Shown: positions 54,004 to 62,081 of the stretch, one piece after another
Position numbering within the stretch: the first letter of the stretch is position 1
Layout: every line of letters starts with the position of its first letter
DNA from: Leptolyngbya sp. CCY15150
Lineage (GTDB): Bacteria > Cyanobacteriota > Cyanobacteriia > RECH01
Direction of reading: 5' to 3'
Assembly: GCF_016888135.1 (NCBI RefSeq)
Contig: NZ_JACSWB010000207.1
Location: 310,001 to 374,000 of the forward strand
DNA length: 64,000 nucleotides
The notes under the pieces: model-generated
The model's input: the letters and a program-made list of their open reading frames with translations, nothing else
Told to the model about the DNA's origin: nothing
The model's database searches: none
Position numbers and translations under genes: made by a program

Positions 54004-54145
54004 GGGAGCCTCCTAATAGCGGGCGATCGCCCCCTTATGTTGTCCATATAATAACGACTCTATCCAGCTCTGGCCACTACGAAATATGTCTATCCCACAA
54101 GGGCGGTTGGCGATGAGTCTGGCTCGGGCGCTGTCATTCTGGGGC

Positions 54146-54269
54146 CTAGTACTCTGAGACGAAGTAATCCGTCTAGTTGCTAAAGCGGAAAACTTTGGTT
54201 TTCCTAGAATTCCTTTTCGTTCTTCTGTCTTCGTTTTTCTATCTTCGTCCTTCTGTCTTACGGCACTAG
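54146..54269 (-). repeat. Dispersed CTAG-bounded heptad/hairpin element, copy 4 (inverted)
   Basis: Read on the minus strand: CTAGTGCCGTAAGACAG, six heptads, AAAAGGAATT, then the core. The left CTAG holds the TAG stop of the DUF4912 gene. The first stem is weak (CCGCTT against AGACGG), but the alternative second stem AGACG/CGTCT is perfect and differs from copy 2 on both sides of the pair. It ends CTCAGAGTACTAG. Confidence 0.88.
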
Positions 54270-55513
54270 AACCATGGATCCTCTTCTAGGTCTTGCCCAT
54301 GGGTTTGATCCGTCGGCGTGGTGCGTTCAAACTCTAAGCGTATCAGGCGTTCCTGCTCACCGTCAGCAGCGATCGCTCGAATTGCATAGCGAATCTGTCC
54401 ATCGGGAAACGGTACCTGCCATTGAAAAGTGCCATCGGGCTGGAGGAGTTTGGGTTGACCATTCACCGCCACATGGGCGTCCGACTCGGTGGATCCATAC
54501 ACAATCAGTTCCGCATCGGCCACCAGCCAAAAACGACGCGATCGCTGCGGCGGCATGGAGGCGGTCAGCCCAATTCCCGATGCCCCAGATTGAATGCCCG
54601 ACCATCCCATACCCGACGGGGTCGGCAGCATCCATCCCCCTCCCCCGGATAATGCAATGGAGTCGGTCATCGTCTCTAGACCGGCGGTAGCTAAGTGAAA
54701 AAGCTGTTCGTGGATCACCGGCTGGACGGCGTCGTGGTGTTGCTCAGTCAGGGAGGCTGGTGCCGGGGTCGGAGCAGCACGCAGCACGGGCGATCGCGCC
54801 AGAGTCACCCACTGCCCATCGCCAGTCAGGTAGCCGATATCGGCCACATAATCGCGATCGCCCATCGGTAGAGGCATCCAATAATCTTGCTGACCAGCAC
54901 AGTCAAACTGCTGCAGGCTATGGGGATTTTGTCGGTCTAGATCGCGATCGGTAGCGTCGTAGAGGCGCAGCGCTAGGGATCCATGGTTCTGTAATGCTGT
55001 TTGATCCTGGGTGCTTAGCTGCCAAGCGGCATGAGCCCAATCCTGCTGCTGCGTCAGGCTGAGACGGCTACGGTTGGGCACCAACGGCGTCAGATCTGTA
55101 TCGACCGGGGCGACATCTGGAACTCTTGCAACATCTGGCTGCGGCTGAACCGGGGTCGCTGCTCCTAGGCGTCCAGCTCGATCGGCCGCTACCACGGTAC
55201 CAATTCGTTGGGTGGCGATCGCTGCTCCCGAGGGTGGTGCATCAGGATGGGTACGTTCCGCTGCTGCCACCTGCTGTTCCTGTCGCCTGCGCCATAGCCC
55301 TAGGGCCAGCCAGCCAATGGGCATCACTGCGACAATGCCCCAAAACCACTTGGGTGAGGTTTGCCCCGAGGGTGGTGACGCCTGAGCCTGGGCTAGCATG
55401 GGTTGCGACAGGGCCAGCACCCGAGGCGACAGGTCATTCGACAGGCCAACTAGGGCTAGAAACAGTAGCCCATACAGGGGGGAACAGAGCAGTTGGAAAC
55501 TACGGGGCATCAT
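54266..55513 (-). CDS. DUF4912 domain protein with N-terminal signal and membrane anchor
   Basis: 415 aa. Residues 1-41 look like a signal peptide (LYGLLFLALVGLSNDLSPRVLA), followed by a second hydrophobic segment (FWGIVAVMPIGWLALGLW) and then a Pro/Ala linker. The DUF4912 core lies around residues 155-250 (QDWAHAAWQL, LALRLYDAT, RDYVADIGYLTGDGQWVTLARSPVL). A C-terminal segment (RRFWLVADAELIVYGSTESDAHVAVNG...) repeats the carbohydrate-binding-like fold found in some homologues. Function unknown. The stop codon overlaps repeat copy 4. Confidence 0.78.
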   Translation of the reverse strand: MMPRSFQLLCSPLYGLLFLALVGLSNDLSPRVLALSQPMLAQAQASPPSGQTSPKWFWGIVAVMPIGWLALGLWRRRQEQQVAAAERTHPDAPPSGAAIATQRIGTVVAADRAGRLGAATPVQPQPDVARVPDVAPVDTDLTPLVPNRSRLSLTQQQDWAHAAWQLSTQDQTALQNHGSLALRLYDATDRDLDRQNPHSLQQFDCAGQQDYWMPLPMGDRDYVADIGYLTGDGQWVTLARSPVLRAAPTPAPASLTEQHHDAVQPVIHEQLFHLATAGLETMTDSIALSGGGGWMLPTPSGMGWSGIQSGASGIGLTASMPPQRSRRFWLVADAELIVYGSTESDAHVAVNGQPKLLQPDGTFQWQVPFPDGQIRYAIRAIAADGEQERLIRLEFERTTPTDQTHGQDLEEDPWF

Positions 55514-55833
55514 CGTAACATCAACCTAGGTTTGCAAACAGGCGATCGCAGTGGGTAGACTGCACCATGCATCCAATCTAGAGCGTCGATGCTGGAGCCC
55601 AAAGCCGTTGACGAATGCTCCCGGCGCGATCGGCGATCAAAATGTTCGTTAGAGGGCAGAACGGCGCGGGATTATCATCTCACACTTAGGGGGTTAATCC
55701 ATGGGCGATCGCTTTCTCCCAGTTCTATCTGTAGCTCCATTTGTAGCTCTATCTGTGCATCCATCTGTAACTCCAAGGGCCAGCGATCGCCTGCAGGAGT
55801 GGGTACAAGACCAACAACGATTTCCCAGGGCTT
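55514..55833. other. Divergent intergenic region before ackA with tandem 12-mers
   Basis: 320 bp between the divergent DUF4912 and ackA genes. It carries four degenerate 12-base tandem units at 55728-55775 and two HIP1 sites. Promoters of both genes are expected here; none was recognised with confidence. Confidence 0.5.
55728..55775. repeat. Four tandem degenerate 12-bp units upstream of ackA
   Basis: The successive units are TCTGTAGCTCCA, TTTGTAGCTCTA, TCTGTGCATCCA and TCTGTAACTCCA. The array ends about 58 bp before the ackA ATG. Confidence 0.8.
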
Positions 55834-57048
55834 ATGAAAATCTTGGTGCTCAATGCCGGTTCCAGCAGTCAGAAAAGCAGTCTGTATGATTTAACAGCCC
55901 CCTTGCCCCAGGATCCGCCTAAACCCATGTGGACAGCGCAACTGGATTGGGGTCGCCAGCCCGGCCTGGTGGATCTGAAGGTGCAGGGAGCGGCTGGTGT
56001 GCAGCGCTGGCAACTTCAGACATCGCCTAGCGAGGGCACCCAAATCATGCTGCAAACGATCTGGCAGGGCGAGCAGGCCGTCTTGCCCGATGCCAGCGCG
56101 ATTGATGGCGTGGGGCATCGGGTGGTGCATGGAGGGCAGGACTACAGCCAAAGTGTACGGGTGACCAAGGCGGTGAAGGAGGCGATCGCCCGTCTGATTC
56201 CCCTCGCGCCGGCCCATAATCCCGCCAATCTCAAGGGCATCACCGCGATTGAGGAGATTCTTGGAACCGACCTGCCCCAAGTTGCCGTGTTTGATACCGC
56301 CTTCCATCGCCAAATGCCCGCCGCCGCCGCCACCTATCCCATTCCCTACGCCCTCACCCAGCAAGGCATGAAGCGCTACGGTTTCCACGGCATCAGCCAT
56401 CGCTACTGCGCCCAGCGAGCTGCCCAATTGCTAGAACGGCCCCTAGACAGCCTGCGGTTGATCACCTGTCACTTGGGCAACGGGGCATCCCTGGCGGCGA
56501 TCGCCCAGGGGCACAGCGTGGATACCACCATGGGTTTCACGCCCCTAGAAGGCTTGATGATGGGCAGTCGCTCGGGTTCGGTGGATCCCGGTCTCCTGAT
56601 TCATCTCCTGCGCCAAGGAGACTATGGCGTGGATGACTTGGATCGATTGCTGAATCGCGAATCCGGCTTGTTGGGCGTTTCCGGAGTCTCGTCTGATATG
56701 CGCGATGTTCTAGCCGCGATCGCCACCGGCAACGAGCAGGCCCAGCTTGCCCTGGATGTCTATATCCATCGCCTGCGCTACTACGTAGGCGCTATGCTCA
56801 TGAGCTTGGGGGGGCTGGATGGTCTGGTGTTCACGGCGGGCATTGGGGAGCGATCGCCCGAGGTACGAGCGGCTGTTTGTGAGTCCCTTGGCTTCCTCGG
56901 CGTCAGGTTGGATGGCGATCGCAATCAAGAGAGTCCTGCCGATGCCCTCATTTCCACCCCAGATTCCGCCGTGCCGGTGCTGGTTATTCAAACCCAGGAA
57001 GATTGGGCGATCGCTCAAGAGTGCTGGCACCTGCTGGAGCATTCCTAG
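55834..57048 (+). CDS. ackA: Acetate kinase
   Basis: 404-aa ASKHA-fold kinase interconverting acetate + ATP and acetyl phosphate. Family motifs are ILVLNAGSSSQKSSLYDL at the N-terminus, GHRVVHGG, VAVFDTAFH, ITCHLGNGASLAAI, DTTMGFTPLEGLMMGSRSGSVDPG and FTAGIGERSPEVR. All expected active-site segments are present. Its pathway partner phosphotransacetylase is not in the window. The TAG stop lies in the left CTAG of repeat copy 5. Confidence 0.95.
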   Translation: MKILVLNAGSSSQKSSLYDLTAPLPQDPPKPMWTAQLDWGRQPGLVDLKVQGAAGVQRWQLQTSPSEGTQIMLQTIWQGEQAVLPDASAIDGVGHRVVHGGQDYSQSVRVTKAVKEAIARLIPLAPAHNPANLKGITAIEEILGTDLPQVAVFDTAFHRQMPAAAATYPIPYALTQQGMKRYGFHGISHRYCAQRAAQLLERPLDSLRLITCHLGNGASLAAIAQGHSVDTTMGFTPLEGLMMGSRSGSVDPGLLIHLLRQGDYGVDDLDRLLNRESGLLGVSGVSSDMRDVLAAIATGNEQAQLALDVYIHRLRYYVGAMLMSLGGLDGLVFTAGIGERSPEVRAAVCESLGFLGVRLDGDRNQESPADALISTPDSAVPVLVIQTQEDWAIAQECWHLLEHS

Positions 57049-57182
57049 TACCGTAAGACAGAAGAACGAAGATAGAAGAACGAAAACAGAAGAACGAAGA
57101 CAGAAAAACGAAAAGGAATTCCAGGAAAAACAAGGTTTCCCGCCTCAGCCATAGGCGGGTTACTTACCCCTCAGAGTACTAG
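57045..57182 (+). repeat. Dispersed CTAG-bounded heptad/hairpin element, copy 5 (longest)
   Basis: CTAGTACCGTAAGACAG, then eight heptads, AAAAGGAATT, a perfect stem CCCGCCT/AGGCGGG with 7-nt loop, and the end CTCAGAGTACTAG. The outermost CTAGTAC and GTACTAG form a 7-bp inverted repeat. The left CTAG holds the ackA stop codon. It lies in opposite orientation to copy 4, the two flanking DUF4912 and ackA. Confidence 0.9.
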
Positions 57183-57220
57183 AATGCCAGCCCTAGGAGC
57201 CTGGCACCTCAACCATCCAT

Positions 57221-57257
57221 AAAAAACGCGATCGCCGTCCACAGGGGAGCGATCGCG
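57221..57257 (-). terminator. HIP1-based intrinsic terminator for chlP
   Basis: Read leftward, two HIP1 sites form the 9-bp stem CGCGATCGC/GCGATCGCG with a 13-base loop, followed by six T. It lies 40 bp beyond the chlP stop. Confidence 0.85.
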
Positions 57258-57296
57258 GGAAGTGGGTTCCAATTGACAATGTTGAACGCAGCGTCT

Positions 57297-58520
57297 CTAG
57301 GGAGCTAGAGCATTACCGCGTAGCAAGCTACCAATGGTCTTGGCGGTAATCTTCAGTTGCACCAAGGGGTTAGCCGGTACAACCGTTTTGTAGAGGTAGC
57401 TATCAAAGGTGAGCTTTTGCACGTCGATGTCCGAGCACATTTCCACAAAGGCTTCCCGAGTAGCATCGGAACGGTAGAATACCGTTTGCAGCAGATCCAA
57501 CACCTTGTAGGTCATGCCATACTGCTTGTCCCAGCGCTTCAGGTAGATTTTTAGCTCATGTTCCGTCGGCACCCGCTGACCACCGTTGGAAAATTCCACA
57601 ATGGTTTCCGCACACATGCGCGCCGACTTAGCGGCAAAGTAAATGCCTTCACCCGACGACTTGGTCACCGTACCAGCGGCATCACCCACGAGGGCCACCC
57701 GACCCACGACCCGGCGAGGACGGGGATGTTCGGGAATGGGATGAGCTTCCACTTTGATGATTTCGCCACCTTCCAAGCGCTTCGCAGCCCGAGCCCGAAT
57801 GCCCGCCTGCAGTTGCTTGATCTTGGTTTTGTTCACCTTCATGGTGCCGGTGCCCACGGCCACGTGGTCGTATTTGGGGAACACCCAAGCGTAGAAGTCA
57901 GGGGAAACGTCATCACCGACGTACATTTCCGCCAACTCTTCGTAGTAGTCCATCTTGTCTTGGGGCAAGCGAATCCGCTCTTGGAAAGCGATCGCATAGT
58001 TGTAATCGCCCGCATCGATGGCCTTGGCAACCCGTGAGTTAGCGCCATCTGCCCCAATGACTAGGTCTACCTTGAGGGTCTTGTTTTCCCCTTCTAGGCT
58101 GCCATTGGAATGGTCTGCATAGTGGAGAACGTAGGGATCCGTGTTGTTTGAGGGAATCTCTAGCTTATGAACGGTGCCATTGATGAGAATGGCTCCTAGC
58201 TTTGCTGCCCGTTCCCGCATGAAGCTATCCATCACTTCACGACGGCACATGCCAATATATTCGTCATCCTTAAGCGTGCTGCCGATGTTCACCTCAACAT
58301 TGGAGGGTGAGATCATCTTCATTTTGCGCACGCGGCGATCGATAATTTCCGGAGGCAAATCAAATTCTTCCACCATGCAGAGCGGAATGGCACCGCCGCA
58401 GGGCTTGGCGTTGTCTAATTTGCGTTCGAATAAATAGGTTTCAATACCTGCTTTTGCTAATGTCTCAGCAGCGGAGGAACCTGCCGGACCGGATCCAACA
58501 ACAGCAACCCGTAATGCCAA
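57297..58520 (-). CDS. chlP: Geranylgeranyl reductase ChlP
   Basis: 407-aa flavoprotein that reduces geranylgeranyl groups to phytyl for chlorophyll, tocopherol and phylloquinone. The N-terminal FAD motif is VVGSGPAGSSAAETLAKAG. The KPCGGAIPLCMVEEFDLP, VDLVIGADGANSRVAKAID and RVALVGDAAGTVTKSSGEGIYFAAKS segments are highly typical of ChlP. A HIP1-stem terminator follows. It marks the organism as a chlorophyll-making phototroph. Confidence 0.95.
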   Translation of the reverse strand: MALRVAVVGSGPAGSSAAETLAKAGIETYLFERKLDNAKPCGGAIPLCMVEEFDLPPEIIDRRVRKMKMISPSNVEVNIGSTLKDDEYIGMCRREVMDSFMRERAAKLGAILINGTVHKLEIPSNNTDPYVLHYADHSNGSLEGENKTLKVDLVIGADGANSRVAKAIDAGDYNYAIAFQERIRLPQDKMDYYEELAEMYVGDDVSPDFYAWVFPKYDHVAVGTGTMKVNKTKIKQLQAGIRARAAKRLEGGEIIKVEAHPIPEHPRPRRVVGRVALVGDAAGTVTKSSGEGIYFAAKSARMCAETIVEFSNGGQRVPTEHELKIYLKRWDKQYGMTYKVLDLLQTVFYRSDATREAFVEMCSDIDVQKLTFDSYLYKTVVPANPLVQLKITAKTIGSLLRGNALAP

Positions 58521-58912
58521 AGGTTTTCTCCCAATCTCTAAAAGCCGTCGGCAAAGATACTATCACGGAAGATTAAGGCGCTGCTGGGTCATCCGGGGAG
58601 ATGTAATCGAAATGAAACAGACCTTAACATATCTACATCAAATACAGAAAATCGGCGCAGAATCAGGGGTTTAGCATTGACGTTATCTAATCCTTGCCCA
58701 AGGATTTCCCTATCCTTTGATAGCAGATGTCTAAACCAAGCATCTCCGATCTGAGGTGTGAGGCTGGCGGGCTCGATCGAGGGAGCTGCCCTCATCCATG
58801 GAACAGCTCCCAAATGTCTAGGATAGAGTTCAGTCTTGGTTCTCCAAGCTGGGACTGCAAACTGAGGCTACAATAAATCTTGGCATGACAACTGGTGGAT
58901 TTCTGGAGGCAC
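58521..58912. other. Divergent region between chlP and the NurA operon
   Basis: 392 bp that should carry the chlP promoter leftward and that of the small gene/NurA operon rightward. No repeat or RNA gene recognised; frames on either strand have no family support. Confidence 0.4.
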
Positions 58913-59083
58913 ATGAGCGCTCTCGGTGAGGCAAGTTCCAGGGTTGTGTCGTGCTGGTCGCTATTCGGCATCGAGAGCTTGGTGTTGATAAAAGTGATGA
59001 CGGTCGATCCTGGTGTAGCGATCGCCGCTCGTGAGGGGCAGGTAGTTTTAACCAGCCCATTGGTAACACAATCGTTTAGATGA
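58913..59083 (+). CDS. Possible small protein coupled to the NurA gene
   Basis: 56 aa beginning MSALGEASSRVVSCWSLFGIESLV. Support is structural only: GGAGG lies 3 bp before the ATG (tight spacing), and its stop overlaps the NurA-domain gene by 4 bp (ATGA), as in translational coupling. No domain recognised, and the residue pattern is not clearly that of a known family. It could be a leader peptide for the nuclease gene. Confidence 0.35.
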   Translation: MSALGEASSRVVSCWSLFGIESLVLIKVMTVDPGVAIAAREGQVVLTSPLVTQSFR

Positions 59084-60258
59084 CGCCCATGTCCTTAAAG
59101 CCGTCTCGTATTCGCCGAATTCTTGACCAAAAACGGGAAAATTTTAGCAGCTTCGATCGCAAAACGCTACAGCAGTTGCAGCGCTACCGCTCAGCACTGG
59201 CTGACCTGGCCGCCCTGCCGCCGGACGATCTTGACTCCAAGCTGAGTACGGCCGACGGGGATGTGGGTGCCCGGCCGCTGGAAGATTTAGCATCGTCGGA
59301 TCATTGCGTGCAGCACTGTAACCTGGTTTGGAAAAACCGTGAGCAGAGCTTATCTTGGGTGCGCGATCGCCTCACGGGTATTGCTACTTTTGCCGTAGAT
59401 GGCTCACAAATCTACCCCAGCAAGGATCTCTCTATTCCCGTAGCGCTGGTGCAGGTGGGCTGGTTTGAGAACCTGCATTTGCCCACCGGCGATTATGAGA
59501 AAGATATCGAGTTAGATATCATGACGCCCCAAGAATTACAGATGGGGGATGGTAGCCCCGCCGATCGCCAAGTGAACATGCGCCGCTTTGAAATGGAAAC
59601 CCAAAAGCTGGTGCAGTATATGAAGGCCCATGCCCACAACCAAGATTGCCTGGTATTTTTGGACGGCTCCCTGGTGGCATCCTTTGCGGAGGTGTTTGAT
59701 GCCGACAGCCGGGCCTTTTACGTCCACTGCTTACTGGAACTGCTGCGAACGAGCGAAACCTATCGCGTGCCGCTGATAGCCTATATCGCCACCTCCGCCG
59801 CCGATGACCTGACCGTACTGCTGAAAAGCCTGTTCCATTTACCCGACTGCAACCACATCCACGACTCCCAAGTTCTGAATCAATTTATGCAGTGGGGCGA
59901 TCGCACCGCTCTATTCCGCTGTCAGCGAGCCGGCATTCTGAGCGTCTATGCCGAACAAAGCGATCGCATTGCCTTCACCTACCTCAAAACCACCCGAGAA
60001 GGCTACCCAGCCCGCCTAGAGATGCCCATCTGGATGCACGAAGAGCCCGGTCTGGTAAACCGAGTGATGGACTGGGTGCGCGGTGAGGTGGTGATCGGCA
60101 GCGGCTATCCCTATGTGATTGAAACTGCCGACCAAGTTGCTGTCCTGCAGGCCGAAGACCGGCAAAACTTCTACCGCATCCTGCAGGATTGGTCAGAACA
60201 GGAAGCCCTAAATCTGCGCTTCTCTCAGAAAATGATCAGCAAAGTGCGTCGCCGGTGA
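59080..60258 (+). CDS. NurA domain nuclease
   Basis: 392 aa with a NurA 5'-3' nuclease fold. The first acidic motif is FAVDGSQIYPSKD, followed by LVFLDGSLVASFAEVF and IETADQVAVLQAEDRQNFYRIL near the C-terminus. In archaea NurA works with the HerA helicase in DNA end resection; no herA is present in this window. An alternative ATG three codons downstream (59089) is possible. Confidence 0.85.
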   Translation: MTPMSLKPSRIRRILDQKRENFSSFDRKTLQQLQRYRSALADLAALPPDDLDSKLSTADGDVGARPLEDLASSDHCVQHCNLVWKNREQSLSWVRDRLTGIATFAVDGSQIYPSKDLSIPVALVQVGWFENLHLPTGDYEKDIELDIMTPQELQMGDGSPADRQVNMRRFEMETQKLVQYMKAHAHNQDCLVFLDGSLVASFAEVFDADSRAFYVHCLLELLRTSETYRVPLIAYIATSAADDLTVLLKSLFHLPDCNHIHDSQVLNQFMQWGDRTALFRCQRAGILSVYAEQSDRIAFTYLKTTREGYPARLEMPIWMHEEPGLVNRVMDWVRGEVVIGSGYPYVIETADQVAVLQAEDRQNFYRILQDWSEQEALNLRFSQKMISKVRRR

Positions 60259-60554
60259 CCTGCTCCCGGCATCCATGTAAACCTAGTAAACCTACGGGTG
60301 GAATCCACGGCGCAAGGATGACAACCTCGCCATTCAGTCCCAATCATTGAATGGCTATAAGAACGCCAGATTTCCACTCATAATGATTGGCAAACAACAC
60401 TCCTGCGAGCTTGATTCTCTCGTAGCTTGGGTTAGCGTCAGCGTAACCCAACGAAATCTAAGCTGGTGCTGGGTTTTACGTTGCTCCACCTAGCCTCGGC
60501 AACAAGGTTGGTCAGTCAACCAGCTCATAACCTCATCCCTACAAAAATCAGGAC
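60259..60554. other. Intergenic region between the convergent NurA and linker genes
   Basis: About 300 bp containing a palindromic repeat (60427-60451). No gene or RNA recognised; the leftward terminator of the linker gene lies at its right edge. Confidence 0.45.
60427..60451. repeat. Palindromic intergenic repeat
   Basis: TTGGGTTA/TAACCCAA, an 8-bp perfect stem around GCGTCAGCG. The motif with flanking GTAGCTTGGGTTAGCG resembles palindromic repeats I recall as widespread between genes in cyanobacteria. Only one copy was noticed here. Confidence 0.65.
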
Positions 60555-60588
60555 AAAAATCGGGGCAGCTTTTGTCTAATCTACCCCG
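60555..60588 (-). terminator. Intrinsic terminator for the linker gene
   Basis: Read leftward: stem CGGGGTAG/CTGCCCCG (eight pairs, one G-U) followed by ATTTTTG. It lies 31 bp beyond the stop of the phycobilisome linker gene. Confidence 0.75.
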
Positions 60589-60618
60589 ACTCATGGTGAC
60601 GGATTGCCGTCTAATGAC

Positions 60619-61353
60619 CTAAGCGCGATCCTGTTTGCGATGCAGGGATGCCACTAAGCGCTGGGCCTCAACGGCATCCAGACCATGGAGCAACTCCAGC
60701 AGCTCTTGCTGAATTCTCGTTCCTTGAGGAGCTTCCGCTTCCTTCATCTCAGGATGGTAGTTCTGGAGAGCTGGATTTTCACCTTCAATCGTTATACAAA
60801 CGCCGCCCTCACAGTTGAGACCCAACTGATGCCAGTAGAGGGTGGGTACGGCCCGACCCCGCTGGGCAACGTGCTCATGGTTGAGAATGTCAGACTCCAG
60901 ATAGGCCTTGGGCGACTCGTAGTATTTGGTCTGCCGCGCATAGGGAACCGTAAAGCAACCAAACACCTTGCGGTATTCTTCGGAGTCCAAGATGGCGGTA
61001 ATCACATGATGAACACCTTGCTTCATCAGAATGTCGCAATAGTCGCGAATTTCATCGCGATTGAGTGGTGCCCGTCCCATGAAATGCTTGAAACAGAGTT
61101 CCAAAAACTTCAGGTTGGCCGAACTGTAGTAGAAGGAATCAAGGTACACACGGGAATGGCCTAGTTCCTTCAAAAAGCGGCGCACGCCAATTTTGTCGGA
61201 GAGAAAATCACGCTCGGCTTTCGCCATGGCCTTGCGTTCATAGCTGTAGGGAACCCGTTCTAGAACTTGGCGGTAAATCTGCATCAACGCAATTTCCCGC
61301 TCTTCCCGCGAAGACCGACGGCTGACCGTAATCGGCTGAAATTCATTCATCAC
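60619..61353 (-). CDS. Phycobilisome rod-core linker family protein (CpcG-like)
   Basis: 244 aa. The phycobilisome linker domain spans residues about 20-160: REIALMQIYRQVLERVPYSYER, FLSDKIGVRRFLKELGHSRVYLDSFY, CFKHFMGRAPLNRDEIRDYCDILMKQG, and AILDSEEYRKVFGCFTVPYARQ. The C-terminal 80 residues are not the hydrophobic anchor of CpcL-type linkers. The N-terminus MMNEFQPITVSRRSSREERE differs from typical CpcG. It lies downstream of a divergent phycobiliprotein gene on the same strand, suggesting a dedicated pair. Confidence 0.82.
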   Translation of the reverse strand: MMNEFQPITVSRRSSREEREIALMQIYRQVLERVPYSYERKAMAKAERDFLSDKIGVRRFLKELGHSRVYLDSFYYSSANLKFLELCFKHFMGRAPLNRDEIRDYCDILMKQGVHHVITAILDSEEYRKVFGCFTVPYARQTKYYESPKAYLESDILNHEHVAQRGRAVPTLYWHQLGLNCEGGVCITIEGENPALQNYHPEMKEAEAPQGTRIQQELLELLHGLDAVEAQRLVASLHRKQDRA

Positions 61354-61607
61354 TCAAGTCTCCAAAATTTCTGAAACAGGCGATGCATCGCGATTGAATG
61401 CTGACCCCATAGATCTGAATCAAGGCAGATCCCTCGTTGTGCATCAGATCAACTGGTTGGGTCAGTGATATCTACTGGTTGTTTGGGCAGCGATCGCCCC
61501 GGACAAACCTTCAACCTGGAGCAATCAAAACCTTCGGCTTACGACGGGGGAATCGTTCACGATTGCGAATGGCTAGGGCTGGGAGCGACACCCCCAGCCC
61601 TGGGTTG

Positions 61608-62081
61608 TTACGCGTGGGATTGGAGCGTAGAAATCACGCTATCCAAATAGGGACGGATCAAATCACTCTCTGCCGGTGGCAGGGTATGGTTCACGATATC
61701 TTGCAAGTAACGATAGGCCGTGGAGCAATGGTGGGTGCGTCGATAGGCCAAAATAATCGTATCTAGCCACGACATCATTTGCTCGTTGAAAAACACCTCA
61801 TCATCACGCAGGATAGCCAAAGCCGTGTAGCGAAGAACTTCGCTCATATCATACTGACAGCGCTTGCCATGGGTCTTAATGATCTCTGGGTTAGACTGCG
61901 CCATTTTCTGTAGGGCTTGCAGCACCATCTTGGCGCTATGTTCCCGCAGATGCTCGTAGGCATTCACCCGATTGGCATAGCTTTGCAGATACGCTTCTAA
62001 CGGGGCCAGCTCAGCCGTATCAAGATAGCGTCCATCAGCTTCGATAATGCTCTTTTCCAGGGTTTGATTGATGGCGTACAT
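61608..62081 (-). CDS. Divergent phycobiliprotein (phycobilisome protein family)
   Basis: 157 aa from MYAINQTLEKSIIEADGRYLDTAEL, the phycobiliprotein N-terminal pattern. The chromophore region reads GKRCQYDMSEVLRYTALAILRDDE. The Cys aligns with the conserved bilin-binding Cys84 and the Asp of the RDM motif is kept, but the preceding Arg is Tyr. The C-terminal half (LPPAESDLIRPYLDSVISTLQ) keeps the globin-like helices. Standard ApcA, ApcB, CpcA and CpcB are clearly different. It lies 254 bp upstream of the linker gene. Probably an allophycocyanin-like or regulatory member; function unknown. Confidence 0.78.
   Translation of the reverse strand: MYAINQTLEKSIIEADGRYLDTAELAPLEAYLQSYANRVNAYEHLREHSAKMVLQALQKMAQSNPEIIKTHGKRCQYDMSEVLRYTALAILRDDEVFFNEQMMSWLDTIILAYRRTHHCSTAYRYLQDIVNHTLPPAESDLIRPYLDSVISTLQSHA

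Noticed and set aside
55891-56427. 178-codon open frame on the minus strand
   Set aside because: Antisense shadow of acetate kinase; rich in Gly/His/Met as typical of reverse frames of GC-rich genes.
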